Assembly: GCA_964581295.1 (NCBI GenBank)
Contig: CAZONX010000002.1
Span: forward strand, 5,231 to 69,230
Direction: 5' to 3'
DNA: 64,000 bases
Source: JAHEEL01 sp964581295
GTDB lineage: Bacteria > Actinomycetota > Acidimicrobiia > Spongiisociales > UBA5794
The stretch's first letter is position 1; each line of letters opens with the position of its first letter. Under the pieces are notes generated by a model. It made no database searches. It was not told the DNA's origin and was given only the letters and a program-made list of their open reading frames with translations. Positions 40,856-50,763 of the stretch are shown here, in pieces. Both the position numbers and the translations under genes were made by a program.

Positions 40856-41490
40856 GCACAGCCCCCGACATCCACGCCATCAAGGCGGGCCTCATCGCCT
40901 CCTACGATGCGAGCGCCGATGCCCGCGACGGACGCGGCGAGCCCGCGTGGCGCGATCGCTACCGCGACGCATTCGCGTCGAACCTGCGCCGAGAAGGAAA
41001 GACGCGCATTCTCGAAATTGGCGCCGGGTCGGGCCACAGTTCGGCGTTCTTCGTGGCGGAGGGATTCGACGTCGTGGCGGTGGACCTCTCTCCGCTCAAC
41101 ATTGAACGTTGCCGCGCCAAAGGGGTCGATGCCCTCGTGGCAGATTTCGTCGACCTCCCGTTTCCAGATGCCGCGTTCGACGGTATCTGGTCGATGAGTT
41201 GCCTCATGCACTCCCCCGACGAGGAGCTACCGCAGGTGCTCGCCGAGATGTCCCGAGTGCTCGCCGCCGGTGGGATTTCGACGATCGGCATATGGGGAGG
41301 AGACGGAACGGCAGGCATGCTCGACGACGGCGTTCACGATCCGCCTCGGTTCTTCGCCCTGCGGACCGACGCACAAGTGCAGGATGTGTTTGGCGAGGTC
41401 TTCTCGATCGAGGGCTTCGACGTGCGCCCCGGTGGCCCCGAAGATGCCGACAACGAGCACTATCAGATCGTGACCATGAGCAAACCATGA
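40852..41490 (+). CDS. SAM-dependent methyltransferase, class I
   Basis: A 212-residue Rossmann methyltransferase. Motif I is ILEIGAGSGHSSAFF, the acidic residue after strand 2 is in VVAVDLSPLNIERC, and motif post-I continues ALVADFVDLPFPDAAFDGIW. The substrate is unknown. The start is GTG at 40852, overlapping the upp stop as GTGA. The location within a nucleoside salvage operon suggests a small-molecule or nucleic-acid-linked substrate, but this is inference. Confidence 0.88.
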   Translation: MSTAPDIHAIKAGLIASYDASADARDGRGEPAWRDRYRDAFASNLRREGKTRILEIGAGSGHSSAFFVAEGFDVVAVDLSPLNIERCRAKGVDALVADFVDLPFPDAAFDGIWSMSCLMHSPDEELPQVLAEMSRVLAAGGISTIGIWGGDGTAGMLDDGVHDPPRFFALRTDAQVQDVFGEVFSIEGFDVRPGGPEDADNEHYQIVTMSKP

Positions 41491-41783
41491 AGGACTTCAG
41501 CGACGAGGTATCGGCCCTCTTGCTCCATCTCGAGCCGGGCGATGTCGTCTCGTATGGCGAGGTGGCAGAGGAAGCCGGCTTTCCCGGTGCCGCCAGGGCC
41601 GTCGGCAACCTCGTGCGCACTACGCCCGGTCTCCCGTGGTGGCGGGTCGTTGCCAGATCGGGACGCCTCGCCCCGGGGCACGAGGCACGCCAGGCCGAGC
41701 TCCTGCGAGGAGAAGGCGTCACCGTCGTCGATGGCCGAGTCAAGATGAGTATCGTCACACGACCGAAATTGGAGGACACATGA
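41487..41783 (+). CDS. Alkyltransferase-like protein (ATL, MGMT homologue without the active cysteine)
   Basis: A 98-residue protein related to the DNA-binding domain of O6-alkylguanine-DNA alkyltransferase. The helix-turn-helix and arginine finger region reads VVSYGEVAEEAGFPGAARAV and GNLVRTTP. Where active enzymes have PCHR, this has PWWR (Trp51 in place of Cys), which defines ATL proteins. Known ATLs flag O6-alkylguanine for nucleotide excision repair. Both ends overlap neighbours by ATGA. Its presence inside a nucleoside salvage operon is odd. Confidence 0.88.
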   Translation: MKDFSDEVSALLLHLEPGDVVSYGEVAEEAGFPGAARAVGNLVRTTPGLPWWRVVARSGRLAPGHEARQAELLRGEGVTVVDGRVKMSIVTRPKLEDT

Positions 41784-43086
41784 GCCACAGCATGACCGAG
41801 CTGATCGGGAAGAAGCGGGACGGCGGATCGCTCACCGCTGCCGAGCTCGAGTGGATCATCGCCGAGTACACGGCCGATGTGATCCCCGACTATCAGCTCT
41901 CCGCGTTCTTGATGGCCGTCATCTTCCGTGGCATGAGCACCGAGGAGCTCTCCGCCTGGACCGACGCCATGCTGCATTCCGGCGACGTACTCGATCTGTC
42001 GTCGATCGCAATGCCCAAGATCGACAAGCACTCCACCGGTGGCGTTGGCGACAAGATCAGCATTCCGCTCGCCCCGCTCGTTACCGCGTGCGGTGTCGCT
42101 ATACCCATGATGTCGGGACGGGGCCTCGGCCACACCGGAGGCACGCTCGACAAGCTTGATACGATCCCCGGCTTCAAGTCCCGCCTCGACCCCGATGTAT
42201 TCGCCCGCCAGCTCGACGAGTTGGGCCTCGTTCTCGCCGGGCAGTCCGAGACCCTGGTTCCCGCCGATCGTCGCATCTATGCGCTGCGTGACGCGAGCGG
42301 GACGGTGCCCGCCGTCCCGCTGATCGCTTCATCAATCATGTCGAAGAAGCTCGCCGAAGATCTCGATGGTCTCGTGCTCGACGTCAAGATCGGCTCCGGC
42401 GCCTTCATGAAGGATGTCGCTTCGGGAACGACGCTCGCCGAAACGATGGTCAAGCTCGGTCGGTCTCACAACACGCCGGTCGTTGGCTTCCTCACCGATA
42501 TGGACCAGCCGCTCGGAACCGAAGTCGGCAACGCGAACGAAATGGTCGAGTCGATTGCGATCCTTCGCGGCGAAGGGCCAGAGGACACCACCGAACTCAC
42601 CATGGTGCTGGGAGCAGAGATGTTGGTGCTCGCCGGCGTTGCAGACGACCGGGCAGCCGCTCGAGCCCAACTGGAGGCGGCGGTTGACACGGGTGCCGGG
42701 CTCGAAGTGTTCGCGAAGGTCATCGATGCCCAGGGTGGCGACCCTGCCGTCCTCGACGACCCCACGCTGCTTCCTTCCGCCGACCACGCCCACGTGGTTG
42801 CCGCAGAACGTGACGGCTACGTTCAGCGCTGCGACGCCCTCGCCGTAGGCCGATCCGCCGTGCGCCTGGGCGCCGGCCGTCAGGCAAAGGAGGACGAGAT
42901 CGACCCGGGTGTCGGAATCACCGTGCACGCGAAGGTCGGAGACGAGGTTGCGGCCGGCGACCCCCTCGCAACCGTCCGCTACAACACGGCAGACCAATTG
43001 AATGCCTGTCTGCCGGTGCTCGAGACCGCCTGGGTGATGTCAGAAGAGCCACAACCGACCATTCCGTTGATTCTTGGAGAGGTGTC

Positions 43087-43090
<4 letters not shown>
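41780..43090 (+). CDS. deoA: Thymidine phosphorylase
   Basis: Phosphorolyses thymidine (or pyrimidine nucleosides in general) to base and deoxyribose-1-phosphate. The 436 residues show the family signature region (SIAMPKIDKHSTGGVGDKIS, MSGRGLGHTGGTLDKLDTIP), VGFLTDMDQPLGTEVGNANE and the C-terminal domain ending in PTIPLILGEV. Specificity between DeoA and the broader Pdp cannot be settled from sequence. The ATG overlaps the ATL stop. Confidence 0.95.
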
Positions 43091-43914
<824 letters not shown>

Positions 43915-43920
43915 CACGGT

Positions 43921-43952
43921 TTTTGAGTCAGCGCTCAAAGTTGGGTTAACAT
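43921..43952 (+). promoter_or_regulatory. Promoter of etfBA with an overlapping palindrome
   Basis: A -35-like TTGAGT (43923-43928), an 18-bp spacer and a -10 TAACAT (43947-43952). The palindrome TTTGAGTCAGCGCTCAAA (TTTGAG-N6-CTCAAA) covers the -35, as an operator would. The leader to etfB carries AAGGAG. Which regulator binds is unknown; TetR-type control of acyl-CoA metabolism would be a reasonable guess. Confidence 0.55.
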
Positions 43953-43983
43953 CTCGGTACCCGACGCAAGGAGCGGAACCGTC

Positions 43984-44760
43984 ATGAGAATCGCGGTCTG
44001 TGTGAAACAGATCCCAGACCCGGCGACGCCATACGAACTCTCGCCGGATACCCATCGAGTGGTCCGCCCGAACGATCAGGTCCTCGACGACACCGATCGT
44101 TTCGGCGTCGAAGTCGGACTTCAACTCGCTGAAGCAAACGAAGGTTCCGTCACCCTCTACTCGATGTCCCCGTCGGGATCGCTCCAGGGGATCCGCCAGG
44201 CTCTCGCCATGGGCGCCGACAAGGCGGTTATCGTCGATGATGCGAACCTCGCCGGATCGGACGCGCTGACGACATCGAGAGTGCTCGCCGCAGCGATCGA
44301 CCGAGAAGGTTTCGACCTGGTCATCGCCGGCACGGAATCGACCGACGGATACACCGGCGTCGTGCCACAGCAGATTGCGGAGATCCTCGACGTCCCGTCG
44401 CTCACGTTCGCCCGCAAGGTCGAAGCGGCAGACGGTGCCGTTCGTATCGAACAGCAGACGGCCGGCGGCTACGACGTTGTCGAAGCTCCCCTACCTGCGC
44501 TGCTGTCGGTCACCTCCGGCGTTGTCGAGCCGCGGTACCCGACGTTCAAGGGAATCATGCAGGCGAAGAAGAAACCCATCGACACGCTCACCGCCGAGGA
44601 TCTCGGACTCTCGAACGAGCAGGTCGGAGACGCGGGAGCCGGCCAAACGATCACATCCGTGAGCGCCATCCCCGCCAGGGAGGCCGGCGAGATCGTCGAG
44701 GACGAAGGTGAGGGCTACCTCAAGATCGTCGCCCTCCTAGAACAGGCGAAGGTGATCTAG
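43984..44760 (+). CDS. etfB: Electron transfer flavoprotein subunit beta
   Basis: With EtfA passes electrons from acyl-CoA dehydrogenases to the membrane quinone pool. The 258 residues begin MRIAVCVKQIPDPATPYEL and include GSLQGIRQALAMGADKAVIV, AGTESTDGYTGVVPQQIAEI, and RYPTFKGIMQAKKKPIDTLT, the recognition-loop area. Length is normal. etfA begins on the next base after the stop. Confidence 0.96.
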   Translation: MRIAVCVKQIPDPATPYELSPDTHRVVRPNDQVLDDTDRFGVEVGLQLAEANEGSVTLYSMSPSGSLQGIRQALAMGADKAVIVDDANLAGSDALTTSRVLAAAIDREGFDLVIAGTESTDGYTGVVPQQIAEILDVPSLTFARKVEAADGAVRIEQQTAGGYDVVEAPLPALLSVTSGVVEPRYPTFKGIMQAKKKPIDTLTAEDLGLSNEQVGDAGAGQTITSVSAIPAREAGEIVEDEGEGYLKIVALLEQAKVI

Positions 44761-45708
44761 ATGGCGACCTGGGTATTCAGCGAGGAAGCCGAAGGACACG
44801 CATCTGCGTCCGCCCTCGAACTCGTCACCAAGGCCCGCACAAGCGGAGAAACTGCCGTATTCCACATCGGAGCAGGCAGCCAGGCCGCGATCGCCGAACT
44901 CGGAGCGCACGGAGCGACGAAGGTGTTCCACATGGCGACCGACGAGCACCTGCCGTCCGCCACAGCAGCCGCAGCGCTCGCCTCCCTCGTGGAAGAGCAC
45001 GGAGTCGACCTGATCCTCTTCGGCATGGGCAACACCGACCGCGACGTCGGTGGGCGCCTCTCGGCGCGCCTCGGACGGCCGGTCCTCGGCAACGCCGTCG
45101 ACGTGTCCGAAGAGCCGCCGATCAGCGTCACCAGCGAGATCCTCGGTGGAACCGAGGCCGTCGTGACGGAATTCACCGGAGGCGCTCCCGCCATCGTATT
45201 TGTCCGGTCAAAGGCGTTCACCGCCGAACCGAACGACGGCGCGGCCCCGGGGGTCGTAGCGGTTGCGGCGCCCGACGTCGGCAGGTCGGGAACGGCCGTC
45301 GTCGTCGAGTCGCACGTCGAAGAGAGCGAGGGCCCCGATCTCGAGGCCGCTGCGGTGGTCGTGGCCGGTGGGCGCGGCGTCGGGAGCGAAGAGAAGTGGA
45401 GCGTGGTCGAAGACCTCGCAACCCAACTCGACGCTGCAATCGGCGCGACTCGAGCAGTCGTCGATGCCGGATGGGTGCCGGCCCGCCTTCAGGTCGGACA
45501 GACCGGCAAGACCGTCAAGCCCGGCGTCTACATCGCCGCCGGTGTCTCGGGCGCAATGCAGCACCTCGTGGGCATGAAAGATTCGGGAACGATCATCGCC
45601 GTCAACAAGGACGCCGAAGCCCCGATCTTCGCCGTGGCCGACCTCGGCATCGTGGGAGACCTGCACCAAGTTCTGCCAAAGCTCATCGAGGCACTCAAAG
45701 AGAAGTAG
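44761..45708 (+). CDS. etfA: Electron transfer flavoprotein subunit alpha
   Basis: FAD-binding partner of EtfB. The 315 residues have an N-terminal domain with FGMGNTDRDVGGRLSARLGR, and the C-terminal FAD domain with VVAGGRGVGSEEKWSVVEDL, GATRAVVDAGWVPARLQVGQ, GKTVKPGVYIAAGVSGAMQH and IIAVNKDAEAPIFAVADLGI. The last codons and TAG stop (ALKEK-stop, AGAAGTAG) form the first unit of a heptad-repeat array. The start ATG follows the etfB stop directly. Confidence 0.97.
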   Translation: MATWVFSEEAEGHASASALELVTKARTSGETAVFHIGAGSQAAIAELGAHGATKVFHMATDEHLPSATAAAALASLVEEHGVDLILFGMGNTDRDVGGRLSARLGRPVLGNAVDVSEEPPISVTSEILGGTEAVVTEFTGGAPAIVFVRSKAFTAEPNDGAAPGVVAVAAPDVGRSGTAVVVESHVEESEGPDLEAAAVVVAGGRGVGSEEKWSVVEDLATQLDAAIGATRAVVDAGWVPARLQVGQTGKTVKPGVYIAAGVSGAMQHLVGMKDSGTIIAVNKDAEAPIFAVADLGIVGDLHQVLPKLIEALKEK

Positions 45709-45816
45709 CAAGTAGCAAGTAGCAAGACGAAGACAGGGTCAGCCGAAACTCCTGCTCGACGACGGGGCGATGGGCCCGGTCTTGATACTTGCTACTTGTG
45801 TCTTGCTACTTCTTCT
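45702..45816. repeat. Heptad-repeat element with inverted arms between etfA and cdd
   Basis: Left arm AGAAGTAGCAAGTAGCAAGT, then AGCAAGAC; right arm GTCTTGATACTTGCTACTTG, then TGTCTTGCTACTTCTTCTC. The two arms form an inverted repeat around a ~50-bp centre. Stop codons of both convergent genes, etfA and cdd, lie inside the arms, each as AGAAGTAG. The arm sequence closely matches the proS element, including AAGACACAAGTA. Confidence 0.88.
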
Positions 45817-46207
45817 CGCTCAGGTCTTCCGGCCCAAACGACCGAGGCAGAAGGTCTTCGAGGCTGTATTCGACGGGGGCTCCGGTTTGATCGGTGAGGA
45901 TGACGCGGCGGACGCGGAACTCTCGCATGATCTGCCGGCAGTTGCCGCACGGCGAGCAGGCTTCCCCGTCGAGACAGGTCACCGCCACGGTGTCGATCTC
46001 TCGGACGCCGTTTGCCGCCGCGTTCGTGATCGCGTTCGCCTCGGCACAGATCGACGCGCCGAAGGCGGCGTTCTCCACATTGCATCCCGTGTACTCGGCA
46101 CCGTCCGGTGCCACGATCACGGCTCCGACGCGGTAGCTGCTGTAGGGCGAATACGACTGCTCAGCCGCCGCTGCGGCTTTGTCGATGAGTCTCTGCTGCT
46201 CGTTCAT
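45806..46207 (-). CDS. cdd: Cytidine deaminase
   Basis: Converts cytidine and deoxycytidine to uridines, feeding pyrimidine salvage with upp and deoA nearby. The 133 residues show SYSPYSSYRVGAVIVA, the zinc site ASICAEANAITNA (Cys-Ala-Glu) and PCGNCRQIMREF. ATG overlaps the ftsY stop (ATGA). The C-terminal LSEKK-stop is encoded by heptad-repeat DNA. Confidence 0.96.
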   Translation of the reverse strand: MNEQQRLIDKAAAAAEQSYSPYSSYRVGAVIVAPDGAEYTGCNVENAAFGASICAEANAITNAAANGVREIDTVAVTCLDGEACSPCGNCRQIMREFRVRRVILTDQTGAPVEYSLEDLLPRSFGPEDLSEKK

Positions 46208-47211
46208 GGATCCAGAAGGGCTTCGACGAACGCCTTCGGCTCGAATGGTACGAGATCGTGCACGCCTTCGCCGACACCAATGAACTTGACGGGGATATCG
46301 AGCTCCTGCTCGACGGCGATCACGACGCCACCCTTTGCAGTGCCGTCGAGTTTGGTCAGCACGATGCCGGTCACCCCGACCGCGTCGGCGAAGCTGCGAG
46401 CCTGGCCGATGCCGTTCTGACCGGTGGTGCCGTCGAGGACGAGCAGGACTTCGCCGATCTCCCCGGCTTCGCGTCGCAGCACACGGGCCAACTTGCCCAG
46501 CTCGTCCATGAGGTTCGATTTCGAATGGAGCCGACCCGCCGTATCGACGAGCACCACGTCGGAGTCCGACGACGAAGCCGTCTGGTACGCGTCGTACGCG
46601 ACCGATGCCGGGTCAGAACCCGGCGCGCCAGACACCACGTCAACGCCGACACGATCTGCCCACGCGCGCAGCTGCTCGTCGGCTGCGGCGCGGAAGGTGT
46701 CTGCGGCGCCGAGCACAGAGGTCTTGCCCTGCTCTCCAAGGAGCCCTGCAATCTTCGCGATCGATGTCGTCTTTCCGGTGCCGTTGACTCCCACGACGAG
46801 CACGACGGCTGGCTTACCTTCGAGGTGCAGCGTGCGGTCCCGCCCGGACATCTGATCGACGAGCGCCACTTCGAGCATCTGGCGGGCTTGTTCACCGTCG
46901 CTCGGCTTCTGGCGCCGAACTGCACTGACCACTGCGGTGCTGGTTCCGACGCCGACGTCGGCAGCGATGAGGGTCTCCTCGAGCTCGTCCCAGAACGCGT
47001 CGTCGAGCGTGTCGGAGCGCATCAGGGTGCCGAGCCGGCCTCCGATCGCCGTTCGGGTGCGCGCGAGCTGAGAGCGAAGACCCGATTCCGGCGTTGCCGC
47101 GAGTTTCGCCGGGGCGGCCGGTTCCTTCCTCGACCGGGCGATGAAGAGGATCGCGATCGCAGCGATGGCCACGACCGCGACGGCGAGCAGAATCAACACA
47201 TAGGTATCCAC
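46204..47211 (-). CDS. ftsY: SRP receptor FtsY
   Basis: Membrane receptor for the signal recognition particle. The 335 residues start with a single membrane helix (YVLILLAVAVVAIAAIAILF), where E. coli has an acidic A domain. The NG domain follows: LVVGVNGTGKTTSIAKIAGL, VLVDTAGRLHSKSNLMDELG, TKLDGTAKGGVVIAVEQELD and IPVKFIGVGEGVHDLVPFEP. It lies 26 bp after smc, the usual order. Confidence 0.97.
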   Translation of the reverse strand: MDTYVLILLAVAVVAIAAIAILFIARSRKEPAAPAKLAATPESGLRSQLARTRTAIGGRLGTLMRSDTLDDAFWDELEETLIAADVGVGTSTAVVSAVRRQKPSDGEQARQMLEVALVDQMSGRDRTLHLEGKPAVVLVVGVNGTGKTTSIAKIAGLLGEQGKTSVLGAADTFRAAADEQLRAWADRVGVDVVSGAPGSDPASVAYDAYQTASSSDSDVVLVDTAGRLHSKSNLMDELGKLARVLRREAGEIGEVLLVLDGTTGQNGIGQARSFADAVGVTGIVLTKLDGTAKGGVVIAVEQELDIPVKFIGVGEGVHDLVPFEPKAFVEALLDP

Positions 47212-47237
47212 GAAGTCCTCCTTGCAGCAACGCTCGT

Positions 47238-50200
47238 CTAGACGGTCGCTCGCACCATGCGGCGGGCGAGCACCTTCGACGACTCGCCGGGTTCCATGGT
47301 GACGCCGTACAGCATATCGGCGGCCTCCATGGTCTGTTGCTGATGGGTGATGATCACGAGCTGGGCCGACGAACGCAGCGTGTCGACGAGACGGAGGAAC
47401 CGGTGCAGGTTGGCGTCATCGAGCGCCGCTTCGACCTCGTCGAGCACGTAGAAGGGAGAGGGACGAGCACGGAATACGGCAAAGAGGAACGCCAGCGCCG
47501 CCAGGCTTCGTTCTCCACCAGAGAGAAGTGCGAGCCGGCCGACCTTCTTGCCGTGGGGTTGTGCTTCCACCTCGACACCGGACTCGAGCGGATGGTCCGG
47601 GTTGACCAGACGGAGCCGCCCGCGACCTCCGGGGAACACCTGGGAGAAGTTCTCCTGGTAGAACTCGGCGATCTCTTCGTAGGCCACCATGAACAGGCTT
47701 GCCATCTCGTCGTCAAGCGCTGTGATCACCTTGCGCAGCTCGCTGCGCGATTCGTCGAGGTCGGCGAGTTGGTCGTCGAGGAGCACTACCTCTGCGGCGA
47801 GCTCATCGTATTCGGCGGCGGCCAGCGGATTGATGGGACCCATGCGGCGGAGGTCGGCTTCGAGGCTCTCGAGGCGATTCCTCGCATCGACGTCCTCGTC
47901 AAGTTCGGGGCGGGGTGCGGCGAGAGCCTGTTCCACCGTTGCGTCCGCGTCCCGCCGCAGCCGTTCGGCGCTCGACTCGAGCCGGACGCGTGCCTCGGCG
48001 AGCTCAACGGCGAGAATCGATCGGCGTTCCTTCGCCATCGAGATCGAAGCCTCGAGTCGCTCCCGTCGTTCTTCAGCCTTGCCGAGCGAATCTGCCGTGC
48101 CGCCTACAGCGAGCCGAAGGCTCCGCTGACGGTCGCGCAACTCGACGATGTGGCGTTGGCATGTTGCCGCGACCCTGGCGGACCGAGCCTCGATATCTGC
48201 GAGGGCGTCGATACGCGAGTCGTTCTCCCCCAGCAGCTCCAACTGACCGAGGTCCATGGCGACGCGTTCGAGCCGCCGATCGATCATCGTGCGCCGCTCA
48301 GTGATTCCGGCGAGTTCGGCCGCGGATTCTTCGCGAAGGCGGCGCGCTTCGTCGCGCCGGGTCACGATCTCCTGGCGTCGCTCGTTGAGGGCCTCCCAGG
48401 CGGCTTGGCGTGCGGCCTCTTCCCCTTCGAGGTCGGCAAGGCGGGCGCGAAGTTCAGCAATGCGCTCGGATCGAGCATCGTCCGCCTCGGACAGCGCGGC
48501 CGATCGAGCGTCGAGGCGCTCGCGTTCTGCCTCACCGGCAGCGCGGGCCCGTCCGACTAGATCCAGTGCCTCGGTGTGCCCCGCAATTCGTGCCTCGAGG
48601 GCTTCGAGATCGTCGAGCGCCGTACGCTCCACGCGTCGGGCAGCTTCAAGCTCGCGAAGCGCGCCGGTGCGGCGACTCTCCGTTCGCGATTGTTCTCGCT
48701 CAGCAATTTCGAGCTGGACGCGCGCGGCTTCGAGTGCTGCGAATCCCGTTCCATCGGGTTGAGCCACTCGAATCCCCGACACGGTCACAACATCGCCCTC
48801 CGGGGTGACGGCGCGCAGGTGTGGGTGGCGCTCCACCACCGTCCAGGCAGTCTCCCACCCGGCGGCAAATACAACATCGCCGAGCAGGGCTTCGGCCACC
48901 GCAGCATTGGCGCTGGGGCCGAGCACATCGACAAGGGCATCGAGGCCGAGTTCTGCTGCAGCTTCGCGAGCCGGAACCCCCGGGCGCACGGACGGGTCGA
49001 CCAGGGCCACGCCACCGAGCCCCTCCGACTTCAATGCGGCAGCGAGATCGTGGATATCGGATCGCCCGGTCGCGAGGTACGCGTCGGCCCACGGGCCGAG
49101 CGCCTGGTCGACGGCGGCCGCAACCTCAGGCGGAGCATCGAGTGACGCGGCGACAACGCCGGTAACGCCATCGTGTCGTTCGGCCATGGAGCGAGCCGCC
49201 GGATCCCCGATGCCCGCGATCGCCGCTTCGTGCGCTTCGATGCGCGCTTCTGAGGCAGCGACAGCGATGAGCACGTCGGAGTGTTCCTGGTCGGACCGTT
49301 CCCACTTCTCGTCCGCAGCCGTGCGGCGGAGGCGAGCTTCGTCGTAGCCCCGCTGGGAAGCGGTGACCGCGGCGTCTGCCTGCTGGATCGACCGGTTCAA
49401 CTCAACGGTCTCGTTGGTCTCCTCCTCGAACCGCTCGACGACGACGCTGCGTCGCGAGCAGATGCCCTCGACTTCCCGACGATCCCGTTCGGAGGAGTTC
49501 TCGAGGGCTCGGAGGTCGCCGCGGAGATTCGCAACAAGGCCTTCGGCCGGCAGTTGGACCTGCTCAGCGATAGCCCGTTCCTCGTCTTCGAGGGCCTCGA
49601 GCGTCGCGGTGCGGCGTTCCAATTCCTCTGTGAGTCGGACTTCCGCAACCTTTGCCTCGTCAATCCCTTCGCTGAGCTCGCGCTGCTCGGTCGAAAGATC
49701 GCTTCGCCGTTCGCCGGCTCCCTCGATACGGCCTTCGATCGCGACTCGTCGCTCTCGGGCGACGAGTCCATATCGTCGGAGACGTTCGACAACCGTTTCC
49801 AGGCGGGCTGCCGCGGCGGTGTCGCGTTCGAGGGCAGCGCCCGCATCGCCGGCCGACGCCCGCAATTGCGTGAGTTCAGCCAACAACGTGGCGTGTTCTG
49901 CTTCTTCGACGGCGAGTTGTTCGGCCCGGGCCGTGTCTTCCACAGTCGCCTCGGCCTCGTGCTCCCGCAGCTCTCGAATCGATTCGCCGCCGAGCCAGAG
50001 CCGCAGAGCCTTTGCCTCGGCCTTCACGGAGCCATGGCGCGCCGCTGCGTTGGCTTGGCGCTTCAGCGGCCGCAGGGCCCTGCGCTTCTCGGTAAGAATG
50101 TCGTTGAGGCGGTCGACGTCCTGCTCGGTCGCATCAAGGCGCCGAATCGCTCGATCTCGCCGGCCCCGGTGCTTGGTGATGCCCGCTGCTTCTTCGATGA

Positions 50201-50678
50201 TCGAGCGATGCTCGTCTGGCCGTGCGGTGAGGATCGAACCGATCTGACCTTGTGAGACCAGGACGTGCTGGTGGCGTCCAACACCGCCATCGGAGAGCAG
50301 GTCCTGGATATCGAGCAGCCGGCACGGCGTGCGGTTCATTTCGTACTCGGAGGTTCCGTCGCGATAGAGGCGCCGGGTGATCGTGATCTCGGAGAGATCG
50401 ATCGGAAGGAACCCGTCGCCGTTGTCGAACGTGAGCGATACCTCGGCTCGCGAGACGGCAGGACGCGTCGCTGTTCCGGCGAACACCACGTCTTCCATCT
50501 TCTCGGTGCGTAACGAACGGGTGGCTTGGGTTCCCATGACCCACGCGACAGCATCGAGGAGGTTTGACTTGCCGGAACCGTTTGGGCCGACCACGACATT
50601 CACCCCGGCGTCGAATTCGAGCCGGGTGCGGTCGGCGAACGACTTGAAGCCGACGAGCGTAAGCTTCTTCAGCAGCAC
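47238..50678 (-). CDS. smc: Chromosome segregation protein SMC
   Basis: Condensin ATPase that organises the chromosome. The 1146 residues show the N-terminal head with Walker A (VVGPNGSGKSNLLDAVAW, 31-38), a long coiled coil, a hinge around residues 500-640 (AVDQALGPWADAYLATGR, VVERHPHLRAVTPEGDVV), a second coiled coil, and the C-terminal head with signature LALLSGGERSLAALAFLFAV and Walker B FYVLDEVEAALDDANL. GTG at 50678 is the start; TATGCT lies 8 nt upstream. ScpA/ScpB are not in the window. Confidence 0.97.
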   Translation of the reverse strand: MLLKKLTLVGFKSFADRTRLEFDAGVNVVVGPNGSGKSNLLDAVAWVMGTQATRSLRTEKMEDVVFAGTATRPAVSRAEVSLTFDNGDGFLPIDLSEITITRRLYRDGTSEYEMNRTPCRLLDIQDLLSDGGVGRHQHVLVSQGQIGSILTARPDEHRSIIEEAAGITKHRGRRDRAIRRLDATEQDVDRLNDILTEKRRALRPLKRQANAAARHGSVKAEAKALRLWLGGESIRELREHEAEATVEDTARAEQLAVEEAEHATLLAELTQLRASAGDAGAALERDTAAAARLETVVERLRRYGLVARERRVAIEGRIEGAGERRSDLSTEQRELSEGIDEAKVAEVRLTEELERRTATLEALEDEERAIAEQVQLPAEGLVANLRGDLRALENSSERDRREVEGICSRRSVVVERFEEETNETVELNRSIQQADAAVTASQRGYDEARLRRTAADEKWERSDQEHSDVLIAVAASEARIEAHEAAIAGIGDPAARSMAERHDGVTGVVAASLDAPPEVAAAVDQALGPWADAYLATGRSDIHDLAAALKSEGLGGVALVDPSVRPGVPAREAAAELGLDALVDVLGPSANAAVAEALLGDVVFAAGWETAWTVVERHPHLRAVTPEGDVVTVSGIRVAQPDGTGFAALEAARVQLEIAEREQSRTESRRTGALRELEAARRVERTALDDLEALEARIAGHTEALDLVGRARAAGEAERERLDARSAALSEADDARSERIAELRARLADLEGEEAARQAAWEALNERRQEIVTRRDEARRLREESAAELAGITERRTMIDRRLERVAMDLGQLELLGENDSRIDALADIEARSARVAATCQRHIVELRDRQRSLRLAVGGTADSLGKAEERRERLEASISMAKERRSILAVELAEARVRLESSAERLRRDADATVEQALAAPRPELDEDVDARNRLESLEADLRRMGPINPLAAAEYDELAAEVVLLDDQLADLDESRSELRKVITALDDEMASLFMVAYEEIAEFYQENFSQVFPGGRGRLRLVNPDHPLESGVEVEAQPHGKKVGRLALLSGGERSLAALAFLFAVFRARPSPFYVLDEVEAALDDANLHRFLRLVDTLRSSAQLVIITHQQQTMEAADMLYGVTMEPGESSKVLARRMVRATV

Positions 50679-50686
50679 AGCGCAGG

Positions 50687-50692
50687 AGCATA
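50687..50692 (-). promoter_or_regulatory. Near-leaderless -10 box of smc (TATGCT)
   Basis: TATGCT with an 8-nt gap to the GTG start of smc. It would let smc-ftsY-cdd be transcribed apart from rnc. Confidence 0.45.
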
Positions 50693-50718
50693 GTGCGGTG
50701 AATTACATGAGTGTGACT

Positions 50719-50763
50719 CTGGGTCGCCAGTCGCCAGTCCGGAGTCCGGATACCTTCGAAGGC
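50719..50763. repeat. Heptad-repeat element after rnc
   Basis: Plus-strand GGGTCGCCAGTCGCCAGTCC followed by the palindromes CCGGAGTCCGG and CCTTCGAAGG, reaching the TAG stop of rnc. Two full AGTCGCC-type units are present. No second heptad arm is evident. Confidence 0.65.
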
